A DNA stretch of 64,000 bases, from contig CAKTOB010000010.1 in NCBI GenBank assembly GCA_934589525.1, positions 11,029-75,028 on the forward strand, given 5' to 3'. The DNA is from an uncultured Oscillospiraceae bacterium. Lineage in GTDB: Bacteria; Bacillota; Clostridia; Oscillospirales; Oscillospiraceae. A model generated the notes under the pieces. The model was not told the origin of the DNA. It made no database searches and was given only the letters and a program-made list of their open reading frames with translations. The position numbers were made by a program, and so were the translations under genes. This document shows, piece by piece, positions 35,452-44,076 of this stretch. Numbering within the stretch: position 1 is the first letter of the stretch; the number at the start of each line of letters is the position of its first letter.

Positions 35452-36778
35452 GCTTCCACTCCCGGTCCGCAAAGGACTGATACTGGCCGATCCACTGAAG
35501 CTTTACCGCCCCGGTTTCACCGTGACGGTTTTTTGCCACGATGCACTCGGCAATGCCCTTGTCTTCCGTATTGGGATTATAATATTCGTCCCGGTAGATG
35601 AACATCACGGAGTCCGCGTCCTGCTCGATGGCGCCGGATTCCCGGAGGTCCGACAAAATGGGCCGCTTGTCGGTACGGCTCTCCACCGCACGGGAAAGCT
35701 GGCTCAGACAGATCACCGGCACATTTAATTCCTTGGCCATGATTTTAAGAGAACGGGAAATTTCACCCACCACCACCACACGGTTTTCGCTGTTTTTTCC
35801 GTAACCGGAGCCCTGCATCAGCTGCAAATAGTCGATGATAATGAGGCCCAGGTTGTCAAGACGCCGGCATTTTGCGTTAATATCCGCCACCGTAACCGTG
35901 GGATTGTCGTCAATGCGAATGTCCATGCGGCTTAGTTCATCGGAGGCCATGCACAGCTTGGTCCATTCCTCGTCTGAAAGCTTGCCGGTGGCCAGCTTTT
36001 GCAGCTCCACATAGCTTTTGTTGGCCAGCAGACGCATGGCCAGCTGCTCCCGGGACATTTCCAAGTTGAAAATCGCCACGGTTTTCTTATAGGTATGGGC
36101 CACATTGGCACCGATATTCAAGGCAAAGGCGGATTTGCCCATGGCAGGACGGGCAGCAATCAGCAAAAGGTCGGATTTGTTCAGGCCGTTGATCTTGCTG
36201 TCCAGGTCCTTTAGTCCCGTGGACATGCCCGCAATGGCGGAATCCGACTGGGACAGCTCGTCCAGGCGGTCAAAAACCTTGTGCAGCGTTGTTCCGATGT
36301 GCTCCAGGCTGTCGCCCCGCTCTCCCTTCCGGAGGGCATAGATCTTCTTTTCCGCAGTCTCCAGAATTTCTCCGGCGGTGCCGGTCTGCTCGTAGACCAT
36401 TTCGGAAATATCCCCTGCCGCCTGGCCCAGGCCACGGAGCATGGACTTTTCCTGGACGATATTTGCATAGCGCACCACGTTGGCGGCGGTGGGGGTGATC
36501 TCCATGAGCTGCATCACGTACTCCTTGGAGTTGTCGTGATAGTAGCCCAGCTCTTTGAGCTTATCCAGAACGGTCACGGGGTCAATGGTCTCGGAGAAAT
36601 TGAACATGGTGTAGACCGTTTCATAAATCTCCCGGTTCTGCTCCAGATAAAAATCCTCCGGCTTCAGGATCCCGATGACCTCCGCTACGCAGCGGCTATC
36701 GATGAGAATAGAGCCCAATACGGCCTGCTCCGCCTCCAATGACTGGGGCTGCTGTCTGGCCAACAATTCTTCATCCAT
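35441..36778 (-). CDS. dnaB: Replicative DNA helicase DnaB
   Basis: 445 residues, typical length. N-terminal helical domain with LEAEQAVLGSILID, then RecA-like C-terminal domain with Walker A ARPAMGKSAFA, Walker B LIIIDYLQLM and the SQLSRAVESR motif. It unwinds DNA at the replication fork. AAGGAGAG precedes the ATG. Position after rplI and gdpP matches the usual Firmicutes gdpP-rplI-dnaB order. Confidence 0.95.
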   Translation of the reverse strand: MDEELLARQQPQSLEAEQAVLGSILIDSRCVAEVIGILKPEDFYLEQNREIYETVYTMFNFSETIDPVTVLDKLKELGYYHDNSKEYVMQLMEITPTAANVVRYANIVQEKSMLRGLGQAAGDISEMVYEQTGTAGEILETAEKKIYALRKGERGDSLEHIGTTLHKVFDRLDELSQSDSAIAGMSTGLKDLDSKINGLNKSDLLLIAARPAMGKSAFALNIGANVAHTYKKTVAIFNLEMSREQLAMRLLANKSYVELQKLATGKLSDEEWTKLCMASDELSRMDIRIDDNPTVTVADINAKCRRLDNLGLIIIDYLQLMQGSGYGKNSENRVVVVGEISRSLKIMAKELNVPVICLSQLSRAVESRTDKRPILSDLRESGAIEQDADSVMFIYRDEYYNPNTEDKGIAECIVAKNRHGETGAVKLQWIGQYQSFADREWKHAE

Positions 36779-36811
36779 AGCTTCTCTCCTTCGCGTAACT
36801 AGAATAGGGCA

Positions 36812-37258
36812 TTATGCCTCTACGATTTTAACCGTCAGAGGTGCAGTGATCTCATAGCCCAGCTTGCAGGTCACGGTATAGGTACCCACATTCTTGATGG
36901 CATCGGCAATGACGATCTTCCGCTTGTCCAGGGTGATCCCGGCGGAAGCCTTCAGGGCATCCGCAATTTCCTGGTTGGTGATGGAACCGAACAGCCGGCC
37001 GTTTCCGCCGCCCTTGGCGGTGACGGTGACGGTCAGCTCCCGGAGCTTCTTGGAGGTCTCCATGGCCTCGGCCTTTTCCTTGGCGATCCGCTCCTGGGTG
37101 GCCTTATCGTTCATACGCATAGTATTCACCGCATCGGCAGTAGCCTCAATGGCGATCTTTCTGGGCAGCATATAGTTCCGGGCGTAGCCGTCGGAAACCT
37201 CCAGCATCTGGCCCTTCTTGCCCTTTCCACGAACATCTTGCAGCAAAATAACTTTCAT
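36812..37258 (-). CDS. rplI: 50S ribosomal protein L9
   Basis: 148 residues. The N-terminal [17 protein letters not shown] and [14 protein letters not shown] signature is diagnostic of L9; a central helix and a C-terminal domain with [16 protein letters not shown] follow. It lies 33 bp upstream of dnaB and 14 bp downstream of gdpP in a conserved cluster. AAGGAG precedes the ATG by 10 nt. Confidence 0.96.
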   Translation of the reverse strand: MKVILLQDVRGKGKKGQMLEVSDGYARNYMLPRKIAIEATADAVNTMRMNDKATQERIAKEKAEAMETSKKLRELTVTVTAKGGGNGRLFGSITNQEIADALKASAGITLDKRKIVIADAIKNVGTYTVTCKLGYEITAPLTVKIVEA

Positions 37259-37272
37259 TTTTCTGATTCTCC

Positions 37273-39240
37273 TTATTCTTCATAGAAAGCGTCGATCGAC
37301 GCGATCAGTCTATCCAATGCATCCTTCACGCTGACCCCCTGCATCTGGGCCCCTGCGGTGGCTGCGTTACCGCCGCCGCCCAAAGGCTCCAGGATCATCT
37401 GCACGTTGGCCGAACCGATACTGCGGGCGGAAATAATGGTCACATCCCCATCGGGGTACAGCACAAAGGAAGCGGTGATGCCGGAAATATTCAATAGCTC
37501 ATCCGCCGCCTGGGCAGCCAAAATTCTGTTGGTGGTCTGCTCCAAGGCCGCAATGGCCAGTTCATCCCGATAGAGCTTGGCCTCCTTGATGATCTGGTAC
37601 TTTTCCAGGGTGTCGTGGAAGTCGTTTTGCAGCAGCAGCTTCACTTCCGTGGTGTCCGCACCCAGCCGCCGCAGCACCGCCGCGGCTTCAAAGGTTCGCT
37701 CCCCGGTCCGGACGTTAAAGAACTTGGTGTCCAGGCAGATACCGGCCATCAGGCTCTTGGCCTCAATGGGCAGCACGTCCCGGCTTTCCACTGCATAGGT
37801 GACCAGCTCCGTGACCAGCTCCGAAGCGGAGGAGGCGTAGGTTTCGTGAAGGTTTACGACCACGGGATTGATATAATCCGCGGCCCGGCGGTGATGGTCC
37901 ACCACGCAGACCTTGGAAATGGCCTCCAGCAAAGGCTTAAACTCCACCTGGTCCGGCCGGTTGGTATCCACCACGATCAGAATGCTCTTATTGTCACAGG
38001 CAAGCAGAGCATCCTGTCCCGAAATAAACGCATCCCGGTATTCCGGCACATTTCGGAGCTCTTCCAGCAGTCTCGGGCAAGCGTTGTTTTCCAGGTCAAT
38101 AACGATGCTGGCCTTCTTCCCCTTCTTCCGGCACAGGCAGTTGATGCCTACGGCGGCACCCAGGGAATCCAGGTCGGCGCTTCGGTGGCCCATTATAAAT
38201 ACATGGTCACTCTGGGCAATCAGCTCCATCAAGGAATTGGCCGTCACTCTGGACCGGACCTTGCTGCGGTACTCCGTCTCTTTGCTGCGGCCGCCGTAGA
38301 AATCAAAGTTGAACCGGTCCTTGATGACCGCCTGGTCACCGCCCCGGCTCAGGGCCATTTCGATACTCAGGGCCGCAAAGCTATAGCCCTCTTCAAAATC
38401 CGCGCCGTCTACACCCAGACCGATGGAAATAGAGGCGGCGAGGCCGGAGGGGCTGGCGATTTTGTGGATTTTTTCCAGCAAGGAAAACTTATCGGCTTTG
38501 GCCCGTTCCAAATCCCGTTTTTCAAAAATAAACAGGAAACGGTTCCGTTCCAACCGGCGCAGAAGGCCCCGGTAATCCTCTGTCCACTGGGTAATGGTGT
38601 CATTCAGATTGGCGTTCAGCTTGGAAATGGCACTTTCCGTCAGGTTCTGGGTCATTTCCTCGTAGTTATCGATGAGAATAATGGCAACAACCGGGCGGGA
38701 ACGAATATACTCATCCCGCACCTGATACATTTCCGTCAAGTCGCTGAGGTACAGCGCCGCCAGTCTGCTTCCGGCGGAGCGGAGCATGGTCCCGTAGACC
38801 CGGTAGCGGCCCTTGCCCAGCACCACATCCTGGGGTGCCTCATTTTTTCCGGCGGTGAGGAAATCCAAGGTAATACCGGGCAGCACGTCCTCCAGCTTTT
38901 CATCGGACAGGGCCTTCAGGCCGCCGCTGAGCTGTGAAAACCGGTAGTTCTCCCAAACGACGGTGCCGTCGTCCATCTGGACCATCAGGGCCGGCAGCGG
39001 GCCGTCCCCTTTGCAGACGCTCTCCATGGAATCCGGGTCCGATTGCAGATACTGCTGCAAGGCCCGCTTGCGGTACTGCCGCTCCACCAGATAAAACACC
39101 AGGGTCAGCAATGCGACCACCAGTTCCCCAACGCCGATCCAGGTTTTTCCCGTCAAAAAAGCAAGGGCGCAAAAGCCAAACAGAATTATAAAATAGATAC
39201 CCTTCCCGGGTTTCAGCAGTCGCTCCAGCTTCTTCTCCAT
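37273..39240 (-). CDS. gdpP: Cyclic-di-AMP phosphodiesterase GdpP (DHH/DHHA1)
   Basis: 655 residues from ATG 39240 (GGAAGGGG upstream). Order: two transmembrane helices (about 15-55), PAS-like domain, degenerate GGDEF domain without the active signature, DHH domain with [15 protein letters not shown] and VVDHHRR, and DHHA1 domain with the GGGGNAATAG motif. It hydrolyses c-di-AMP to pApA and tunes potassium and wall homeostasis. A sigma-A promoter precedes it (39279-39307), so it heads the transcript running to rplI, dnaB and perhaps ftsH. Confidence 0.93.
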   Translation of the reverse strand: MEKKLERLLKPGKGIYFIILFGFCALAFLTGKTWIGVGELVVALLTLVFYLVERQYRKRALQQYLQSDPDSMESVCKGDGPLPALMVQMDDGTVVWENYRFSQLSGGLKALSDEKLEDVLPGITLDFLTAGKNEAPQDVVLGKGRYRVYGTMLRSAGSRLAALYLSDLTEMYQVRDEYIRSRPVVAIILIDNYEEMTQNLTESAISKLNANLNDTITQWTEDYRGLLRRLERNRFLFIFEKRDLERAKADKFSLLEKIHKIASPSGLAASISIGLGVDGADFEEGYSFAALSIEMALSRGGDQAVIKDRFNFDFYGGRSKETEYRSKVRSRVTANSLMELIAQSDHVFIMGHRSADLDSLGAAVGINCLCRKKGKKASIVIDLENNACPRLLEELRNVPEYRDAFISGQDALLACDNKSILIVVDTNRPDQVEFKPLLEAISKVCVVDHHRRAADYINPVVVNLHETYASSASELVTELVTYAVESRDVLPIEAKSLMAGICLDTKFFNVRTGERTFEAAAVLRRLGADTTEVKLLLQNDFHDTLEKYQIIKEAKLYRDELAIAALEQTTNRILAAQAADELLNISGITASFVLYPDGDVTIISARSIGSANVQMILEPLGGGGNAATAGAQMQGVSVKDALDRLIASIDAFYEE

Positions 39241-39278
39241 TGTCCGGCCCCTTCCTGTATGCAATGATAGGTTATTTT

Positions 39279-39307
39279 ATTATAGCAAACCAGCGGTCTA
39301 TTGGCAA
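39279..39307 (-). promoter_or_regulatory. Promoter of the gdpP-ftsH cluster
   Basis: TTGCCA (39302-39307), 17-bp spacer, perfect TATAAT (39279-39284) with an upstream TGC. It is the only strong promoter I see before gdpP. Confidence 0.75.
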
Positions 39308-39379
39308 CTGTTTTTCTGCGCTTTTTCGCTTCCAAAAAAGTTTTCAAAAATAAATGTATACTTTTTTGCGAAGCTGTGC

Positions 39380-39673
39380 TATACTAAGGGGCGAATTGCG
39401 CGGGTAGGCAGACCCGGCAGACAAAATAGACCGGCACATTCCGTGCCCCAAAGAAGCCCCTTTTCTTTTGGTCCCCCGCGATTGCCCCCGGGCACCCAGG
39501 CGGTCAGACCAGAATGTTCAATGCCTGTCCATACGGCAGGGGTGACTTTATTTGGAATATATGCAGGCGTTTTTCGGAGAAAACGGCGTTACAGGGCCCT
39601 CTTTTCCCAATACGGCTGCTTTGTTTGCTATGTAATTTTGATTTTTTTACGTTTGAAAGGAGTTATAAACAAA
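39380..39673 (+). promoter_or_regulatory. Promoter and long structured leader of the RNase J gene
   Basis: An extended -10 (TGC-TATACT, 39377-39385) starts a leader of roughly 280 nt. Its first 80 nt can fold as CGGGT/ACCCG (39401-39416) and GGCAC/GTGCC (39433-39447) hairpins inside a GGGGC/GCCCC closing pair (39388-39392 with 39456-39460) that is followed by TTTTCTTTT. A competing CGCGGG/CCCGCG pairing (39399-39404 with 39475-39480) is possible. This has the layout of an attenuator or cis-regulatory RNA; no known riboswitch class is recognised. The rest up to the ribosome site AAAGGAG (39656-39662) shows a small CCTG/CAGG hairpin. No gene is seen here. Confidence 0.5.
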
Positions 39674-41329
39674 TTGGCTGAAAAATTAAAAATCATTCCC
39701 CTGGGTGGATTGGATGAAATCGGTAAGAACATTACCGTTCTGGAATACGGCAGAGACATGATCGTGGTAGACTGCGGCGTGGGCTTTCCGGAAGAGGATA
39801 TGTACGGCGTGGACCTGGTGATCCCCGACTTTTCTTATCTGGTGGCCAACCAGAAAAAGCTCCGGGGCATGTTCATCACCCACGGACATGAAGACCACAT
39901 CGGCTCCATCCCCTACTGCATGCGACAGGTGAACTGCCCCATCCATGGCACCGCCATGACCAACGGCCTCATCAAGCTGAAGCTGGAGGAGCATCACCTG
40001 GCGGACACCGTCAAGCTGGTGACCCACAAGCCCGGTGACGTGGTCAAGGCCGGTTGCTTCAGCGTGGAATTTATTCATGTGAACCACTCCATTGCCGATG
40101 CCGTGGCCTTTGCCATCAAGACCCCTGTGGGCACCGTGATCATGACCGGTGACTTTAAAATTGACCCCACCTCTTCTGACGGCATGATGAACCTGGCAAG
40201 GCTTGGCGAGCTGGGCAATCAGGGCGTTCTGGCCCTGCTGGCAGACTCCACCAATGTGGAGCGGGCCGGTTACACCCCCAGCGAAAACGTGGTGGCGGAG
40301 AGCCTGGACCGGCAGTTCCGCAACTGCGACCAACGGATCATCATCACCACCTTCGCTTCCAACATGCACCGCATCCAGAGTGTCATCGCCACCGCCCAGC
40401 GCTATGGCCGCAAGGTGGCCGTTACGGGGCGCAGCATGGAAAACATGCTGAAGGTCGCCCAGGAGCTGGGATACCTGAAGGTCAAGCCCGGCACCATTGT
40501 AGATCTGAATACCATCAAGAGCATTCCCAAGAACAAGCTGGTGATCGTTTCCACCGGCTCTCAGGGCGAAAACATGTCCGCCCTTTACCGCATGGCCTTC
40601 TCCACCCACAAGCAGGTGGATGTGACCTCCGGGGACCGGATCATTATTTCCGCTTCTGCCATTCCCGGTAACGAAAAGGCCATTTCCCGGATCATCAACG
40701 AGCTTTATCGCAAGGGCGCCGACGTGGTTTATGAAAAGAGCGAGGGCCTCCACGTATCCGGCCACGCCTGCCAGGAGGAGCTGAAAATCGTCCACGGCCT
40801 GGTAAAGCCCCGGTTCTTCCTGCCCATCCACGGTGAGCAGCGGCATTTGCAGATCCACGCCAAGCTGGCCCAGGCCATGGGCATGAGCCCCCGAAACATC
40901 CACATCGGAGAGATCGGCACCGTCTTTGAGTTTACCGGCAAGTCCTGCAAGGTAAACGGCACGGTCCCCGCCGGAAAGGTCTTTGTGGACGGCACCGGTG
41001 TGGGCGATGTGGGCAGCGTGGTGCTGCGGGACCGGAAACATCTGGCCCAGGACGGCATGATCGTTGTCTGCGTCAATCTCAGCAGTCAGGACGGCAGCGT
41101 GGTTTCCGGGCCGGACATCATCACCCGGGGCTTCATCTATGTGAAGGAGTCCGAGGAGCTTATGGAAGAGCTGCGGCAGGTAGCGATTGAAGCCATTGAC
41201 CGCTGCCAGCGCAAGCGCGTCCGGGACTGGTCTGCCATTAAGTCCGCCATCAAGAACGACATCAGCGGCTACCTGTTCAAGACCACCAAGCGCAATCCCA
41301 TGATCCTGCCCGTGATCATGGAAATCTAA
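39674..41329 (+). CDS. rnj: Ribonuclease J
   Basis: 551 residues from a TTG start (39674) preceded by AAAGGAG 11 nt upstream; the earlier in-frame codons from 39443 lie in the structured leader. The metallo-beta-lactamase core has THGHEDHIGS with GDFKID and the beta-CASP motif ADSTN; NMHRIQSV, GRSMENML and HVSGHA follow, then the C-terminal domain. RNase J has 5' exonuclease and endonuclease activity and drives RNA decay and maturation. Its long 5' leader suggests autoregulation, as RNase E does in E. coli; this is inference. A strong terminator follows. Confidence 0.93.
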   Translation: MAEKLKIIPLGGLDEIGKNITVLEYGRDMIVVDCGVGFPEEDMYGVDLVIPDFSYLVANQKKLRGMFITHGHEDHIGSIPYCMRQVNCPIHGTAMTNGLIKLKLEEHHLADTVKLVTHKPGDVVKAGCFSVEFIHVNHSIADAVAFAIKTPVGTVIMTGDFKIDPTSSDGMMNLARLGELGNQGVLALLADSTNVERAGYTPSENVVAESLDRQFRNCDQRIIITTFASNMHRIQSVIATAQRYGRKVAVTGRSMENMLKVAQELGYLKVKPGTIVDLNTIKSIPKNKLVIVSTGSQGENMSALYRMAFSTHKQVDVTSGDRIIISASAIPGNEKAISRIINELYRKGADVVYEKSEGLHVSGHACQEELKIVHGLVKPRFFLPIHGEQRHLQIHAKLAQAMGMSPRNIHIGEIGTVFEFTGKSCKVNGTVPAGKVFVDGTGVGDVGSVVLRDRKHLAQDGMIVVCVNLSSQDGSVVSGPDIITRGFIYVKESEELMEELRQVAIEAIDRCQRKRVRDWSAIKSAIKNDISGYLFKTTKRNPMILPVIMEI

Positions 41330-41338
41330 AAGATCGAG

Positions 41339-41365
41339 GGGCGGCTTTCGAGCCGCCCTTTTTTT
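41339..41365 (+). terminator. Terminator of rnj
   Basis: GGGCGGCT/AGCCGCCC perfect stem with a TTCG loop and seven T residues. Confidence 0.93.
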
Positions 41366-41377
41366 GAGGAATCAGAT

Positions 41378-42322
41378 ATGGAATACTATTTTGCCCCCAT
41401 GGAGGGTCTGACGGACAGCGTATACCGCCACCTGCACCACGCCTATTTTCCCGGAGTGGATAAATATTATATGCCCTTCTTCTCCCCCACCGTTCACAGG
41501 AGCCTGACCCCCAGAGAGGCCCGGGAGCTGCCCTTTGCGGACAGCGAAAATTTCCGGGCCGTGCCCCAGATCCTCTGCAAAAACCCGGAGGATTTTCTTT
41601 GGGCGGCAGAGCAATGCCGGGACCGGGGCTACCGGGAGGTCAATCTGAATCTGGGCTGCCCCTCCGGTACGGTCTTCTCCAAAGGAAAGGGCTCCGGTAT
41701 GCTTCGGGACCCGGATACACTGGACCGGTTTCTGGAACAGATCTATGCCTCCGCGCCCCTGCCCATCTCCTTAAAAACCCGGCTGGGGGTGGAGCAGCCG
41801 GAGGAATTTGAAAAGCTGCTGGAAATTTACAATCGATACCCGGTTTCTCTGCTGATCCTCCACCCCCGGGTGCGGTCCGCCTTTTATAACGGCCCGGTCC
41901 ACTTGGAAATGGTACAGATGGCACTGGAAAACAGCAAAAATCCCCTGTGCTACAACGGCAATCTCAACTCCGTTTCCCAAATCCAGGCTTTTTCCAAGGC
42001 CTTTCCTGCCATCGAAAAGGTCATGCTGGGCCGGGGGCTTATCGGCGATCCAGGGATGCTTGCTCCGGAAGGAACCACCGCTGCCGCCCTGGAAGGGTTT
42101 TACGATGCTTTGCTGGAACGGTATATCGAGCTCTTCGGCGGCTCCCGGAATGCCATGTTCCGGCTGAAAGAGAACTGGCGCTATCTTCTGTGCCGATTCG
42201 ACGGGGCGGAAAAATTAGGGAAACGCTTGAAGAAAACCACCGATTTAAGCGATTACAGAGCCATTACCCACGAAATCATTCGCACCTGTCCTTTGCGGCC
42301 TGGGCTCACACCGGACTGGTGA
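41378..42322 (+). CDS. dus: tRNA-dihydrouridine synthase
   Basis: 314 residues. TIM barrel with FAPMEGLTDSVYR at the N-terminus, NLNLGCPSGTVFSKGKGSGML holding the catalytic Cys and FMN, SLKTRLG, and LHPRVRSAFYNG and GRGLIGDP later. It reduces uridines in the D-loop using NADPH and FMN. ATG 41378 lies just after the rnj terminator, with GAGGAATCAGAT upstream. Which uridine position it modifies cannot be told. Confidence 0.92.
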   Translation: MEYYFAPMEGLTDSVYRHLHHAYFPGVDKYYMPFFSPTVHRSLTPREARELPFADSENFRAVPQILCKNPEDFLWAAEQCRDRGYREVNLNLGCPSGTVFSKGKGSGMLRDPDTLDRFLEQIYASAPLPISLKTRLGVEQPEEFEKLLEIYNRYPVSLLILHPRVRSAFYNGPVHLEMVQMALENSKNPLCYNGNLNSVSQIQAFSKAFPAIEKVMLGRGLIGDPGMLAPEGTTAAALEGFYDALLERYIELFGGSRNAMFRLKENWRYLLCRFDGAEKLGKRLKKTTDLSDYRAITHEIIRTCPLRPGLTPDW

Positions 42323-42344
42323 TCTTCCTGCCACATAAAAAATC

Positions 42345-42371
42345 GGGGCGTGACCAATGCGGTCACGCCCC
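42345..42371. terminator. Bidirectional terminator
   Basis: GGGGCGTGACC/GGTCACGCCCC 11-bp perfect stem between convergent dus and hydA; AAAAAAT on the left gives the T-run for the minus strand. Confidence 0.85.
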
Positions 42372-42378
42372 TTGAAAT

Positions 42379-44064
42379 TTATTCGGGATTGTGCAGCAGC
42401 TCGTGGGCCTTGCCCTTGAAGTAACCGTTGTAGAACACGTCCATCAGGGGGTTCTCGTCGGACTTCCGGAGGATGCGGTCCTTGTCTGCCTTGTAAAGAC
42501 CCTGGGCACGGGCGGCCTTGTGTCTGGGACCGGCGGGAATGGGCTGACCGCCGCCCATAATACAGCCACGACGGCAGGCCATGACCTCGATCAGGTGGTA
42601 CTCCTTCTCACCGGACTGCACCTGCTCCATGACCTTCCGGGCGTTGGCCAGACCGGAGACCACGCAAATCTTGACATCCATGCCGTTATAGGGAATGGTG
42701 GCTTCCTTGATGCCCTCGTCGCCACGGATACCGCAGGCGGCAATGGCGTTCAGAGTCGCGGCATTGTGGTCATCCGCCAGACGGCGCAGCACCGCTTCGG
42801 TAACACCGCCGGTGACGCCGAAGATCACGCCGCCGCCGGAGCTCAAGCCGAAGGGCATATCACAGGCCTCGGGCTCGATCTTGTCAAAGGCGATGCCAAA
42901 GTTCTTGATCATCCGGGTCAGCTCCGTGGTGGTCAGAACCACGTCTGTATCCTGCTCACCCTTGGTGAAGGAGTTGGGCCGAATGGCCTCCATCTTCTTG
43001 GCGGTACAGGGCATAATGGACACCACAAAGGTCTTTTTGCCGCCGGAATTGGCGGGATCACGGTAGTAATCCTTGATGACTGCGGAGAACATTCCCTGGG
43101 GAGACCGGCAGGTGGATACATTTTCCTTCATTTCCGGGAATTCGTTGTCCACGAATTTCACCCAGGCAGGGCAGCAAGAGGTCAGCAGCGGCAGCTTGCC
43201 GCCGTTTTTCACACGGTCCAGGAATTCCGCGGATTCCTCCATAACGGTCAGGTCGGCGGAATAGCTGGTGTCGAACACTTCATCAAAGCCCATGGCATGG
43301 AGGGCCGCTACCACCTTGCCCATGGCGTTTTCACCGTTGGGCAGTCCGAAGGCGTCACCCACCGCCACCCGGACCGCCGGGGCGATCTGGGCAATGACCC
43401 GGGTATTGGGGTCACCCAGGGCGGCGTAAACCTCGTCCATATGAGTGCGGATGGTCAGCGCGCCGGTGGGGCAGAATACACGGCACTGGCCGCAGCTGAC
43501 GCACTGGGTCTGGGACAGCTTCTTATTAAAGGCCGGGGTCACCTCCGCATCGGTGCCGCGGTGGGCAAAGCCCAGAACGCCAACGCCCTGGATCTCCGAG
43601 CAGACACGGACACAGTTGCCGCAAAGGATGCACTTATTGGGGTCCCGGACAATGGAGGGAGAGCTGTAATCCACAGGCTTCAGCTCCTTGTAGTCCTGGA
43701 ACCGGACCTCCCGGATGCCCATCTTGTGGGCCAGGTCCTGCAGCACGCACTCGCCGGACTTGACACAGGTGGTGCAATCCCGGCAGTGGGCAGCCAGTAG
43801 CAGCTCCACGATCAGCTTCCGGTGGCGGCGCAGACGCTCCGTATGGGTGTAGATGACCATGCCGTCTCTGGGCTCCTCGGAGCAGGAGGCGAAGCACTGG
43901 CCCCGGTCATTTTCCACGGTACACAGGCGGCAGGCACCGAAGGTGCTGAGCTCGGAATGATAGCACAGCGTGGGCATATCAATACCGGCCTTGCGGATAA
44001 TGGTCAGGACGTTTTTTTCATCGGTAAATTCAACTTTTTTTCCGTTAATCGTAATGGTTCCCAT
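42379..44064 (-). CDS. [FeFe]-hydrogenase catalytic subunit (HydA/HndD type)
   Basis: 561 residues. Order: 2Fe-2S domain (Cys34, 45, 48, 61), a His/Cys cluster near 93-107 (HCRDCTTC), two 4Fe-4S motifs (CILCGNCVRVC and CVSCGQCRVFC), then the H-cluster domain with TSCCPAW, MPCTAKKME and EVMACRRGCIMGGGQP, all intact. A full SSU-type tail is present. With the two genes upstream it forms the NADH-linked, possibly electron-bifurcating HydABC enzyme that makes H2 in fermentation. GGAGGGGC precedes the ATG, 12 bp after hydB. hydEFG maturases are not in the window. Confidence 0.93.
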   Translation of the reverse strand: MGTITINGKKVEFTDEKNVLTIIRKAGIDMPTLCYHSELSTFGACRLCTVENDRGQCFASCSEEPRDGMVIYTHTERLRRHRKLIVELLLAAHCRDCTTCVKSGECVLQDLAHKMGIREVRFQDYKELKPVDYSSPSIVRDPNKCILCGNCVRVCSEIQGVGVLGFAHRGTDAEVTPAFNKKLSQTQCVSCGQCRVFCPTGALTIRTHMDEVYAALGDPNTRVIAQIAPAVRVAVGDAFGLPNGENAMGKVVAALHAMGFDEVFDTSYSADLTVMEESAEFLDRVKNGGKLPLLTSCCPAWVKFVDNEFPEMKENVSTCRSPQGMFSAVIKDYYRDPANSGGKKTFVVSIMPCTAKKMEAIRPNSFTKGEQDTDVVLTTTELTRMIKNFGIAFDKIEPEACDMPFGLSSGGGVIFGVTGGVTEAVLRRLADDHNAATLNAIAACGIRGDEGIKEATIPYNGMDVKICVVSGLANARKVMEQVQSGEKEYHLIEVMACRRGCIMGGGQPIPAGPRHKAARAQGLYKADKDRILRKSDENPLMDVFYNGYFKGKAHELLHNPE

Positions 44065-44076
44065 GGCTGCCCCTCC

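Noticed and set aside
39443-39673. In-frame N-terminal extension of RNase J
   Set aside because: It lies in the structured leader; AAAGGAG and TTG 39674 give the normal RNase J start.
42391-43800. Plus-strand frame opposite hydA
   Set aside because: No motif; the complement encodes intact H-cluster motifs.
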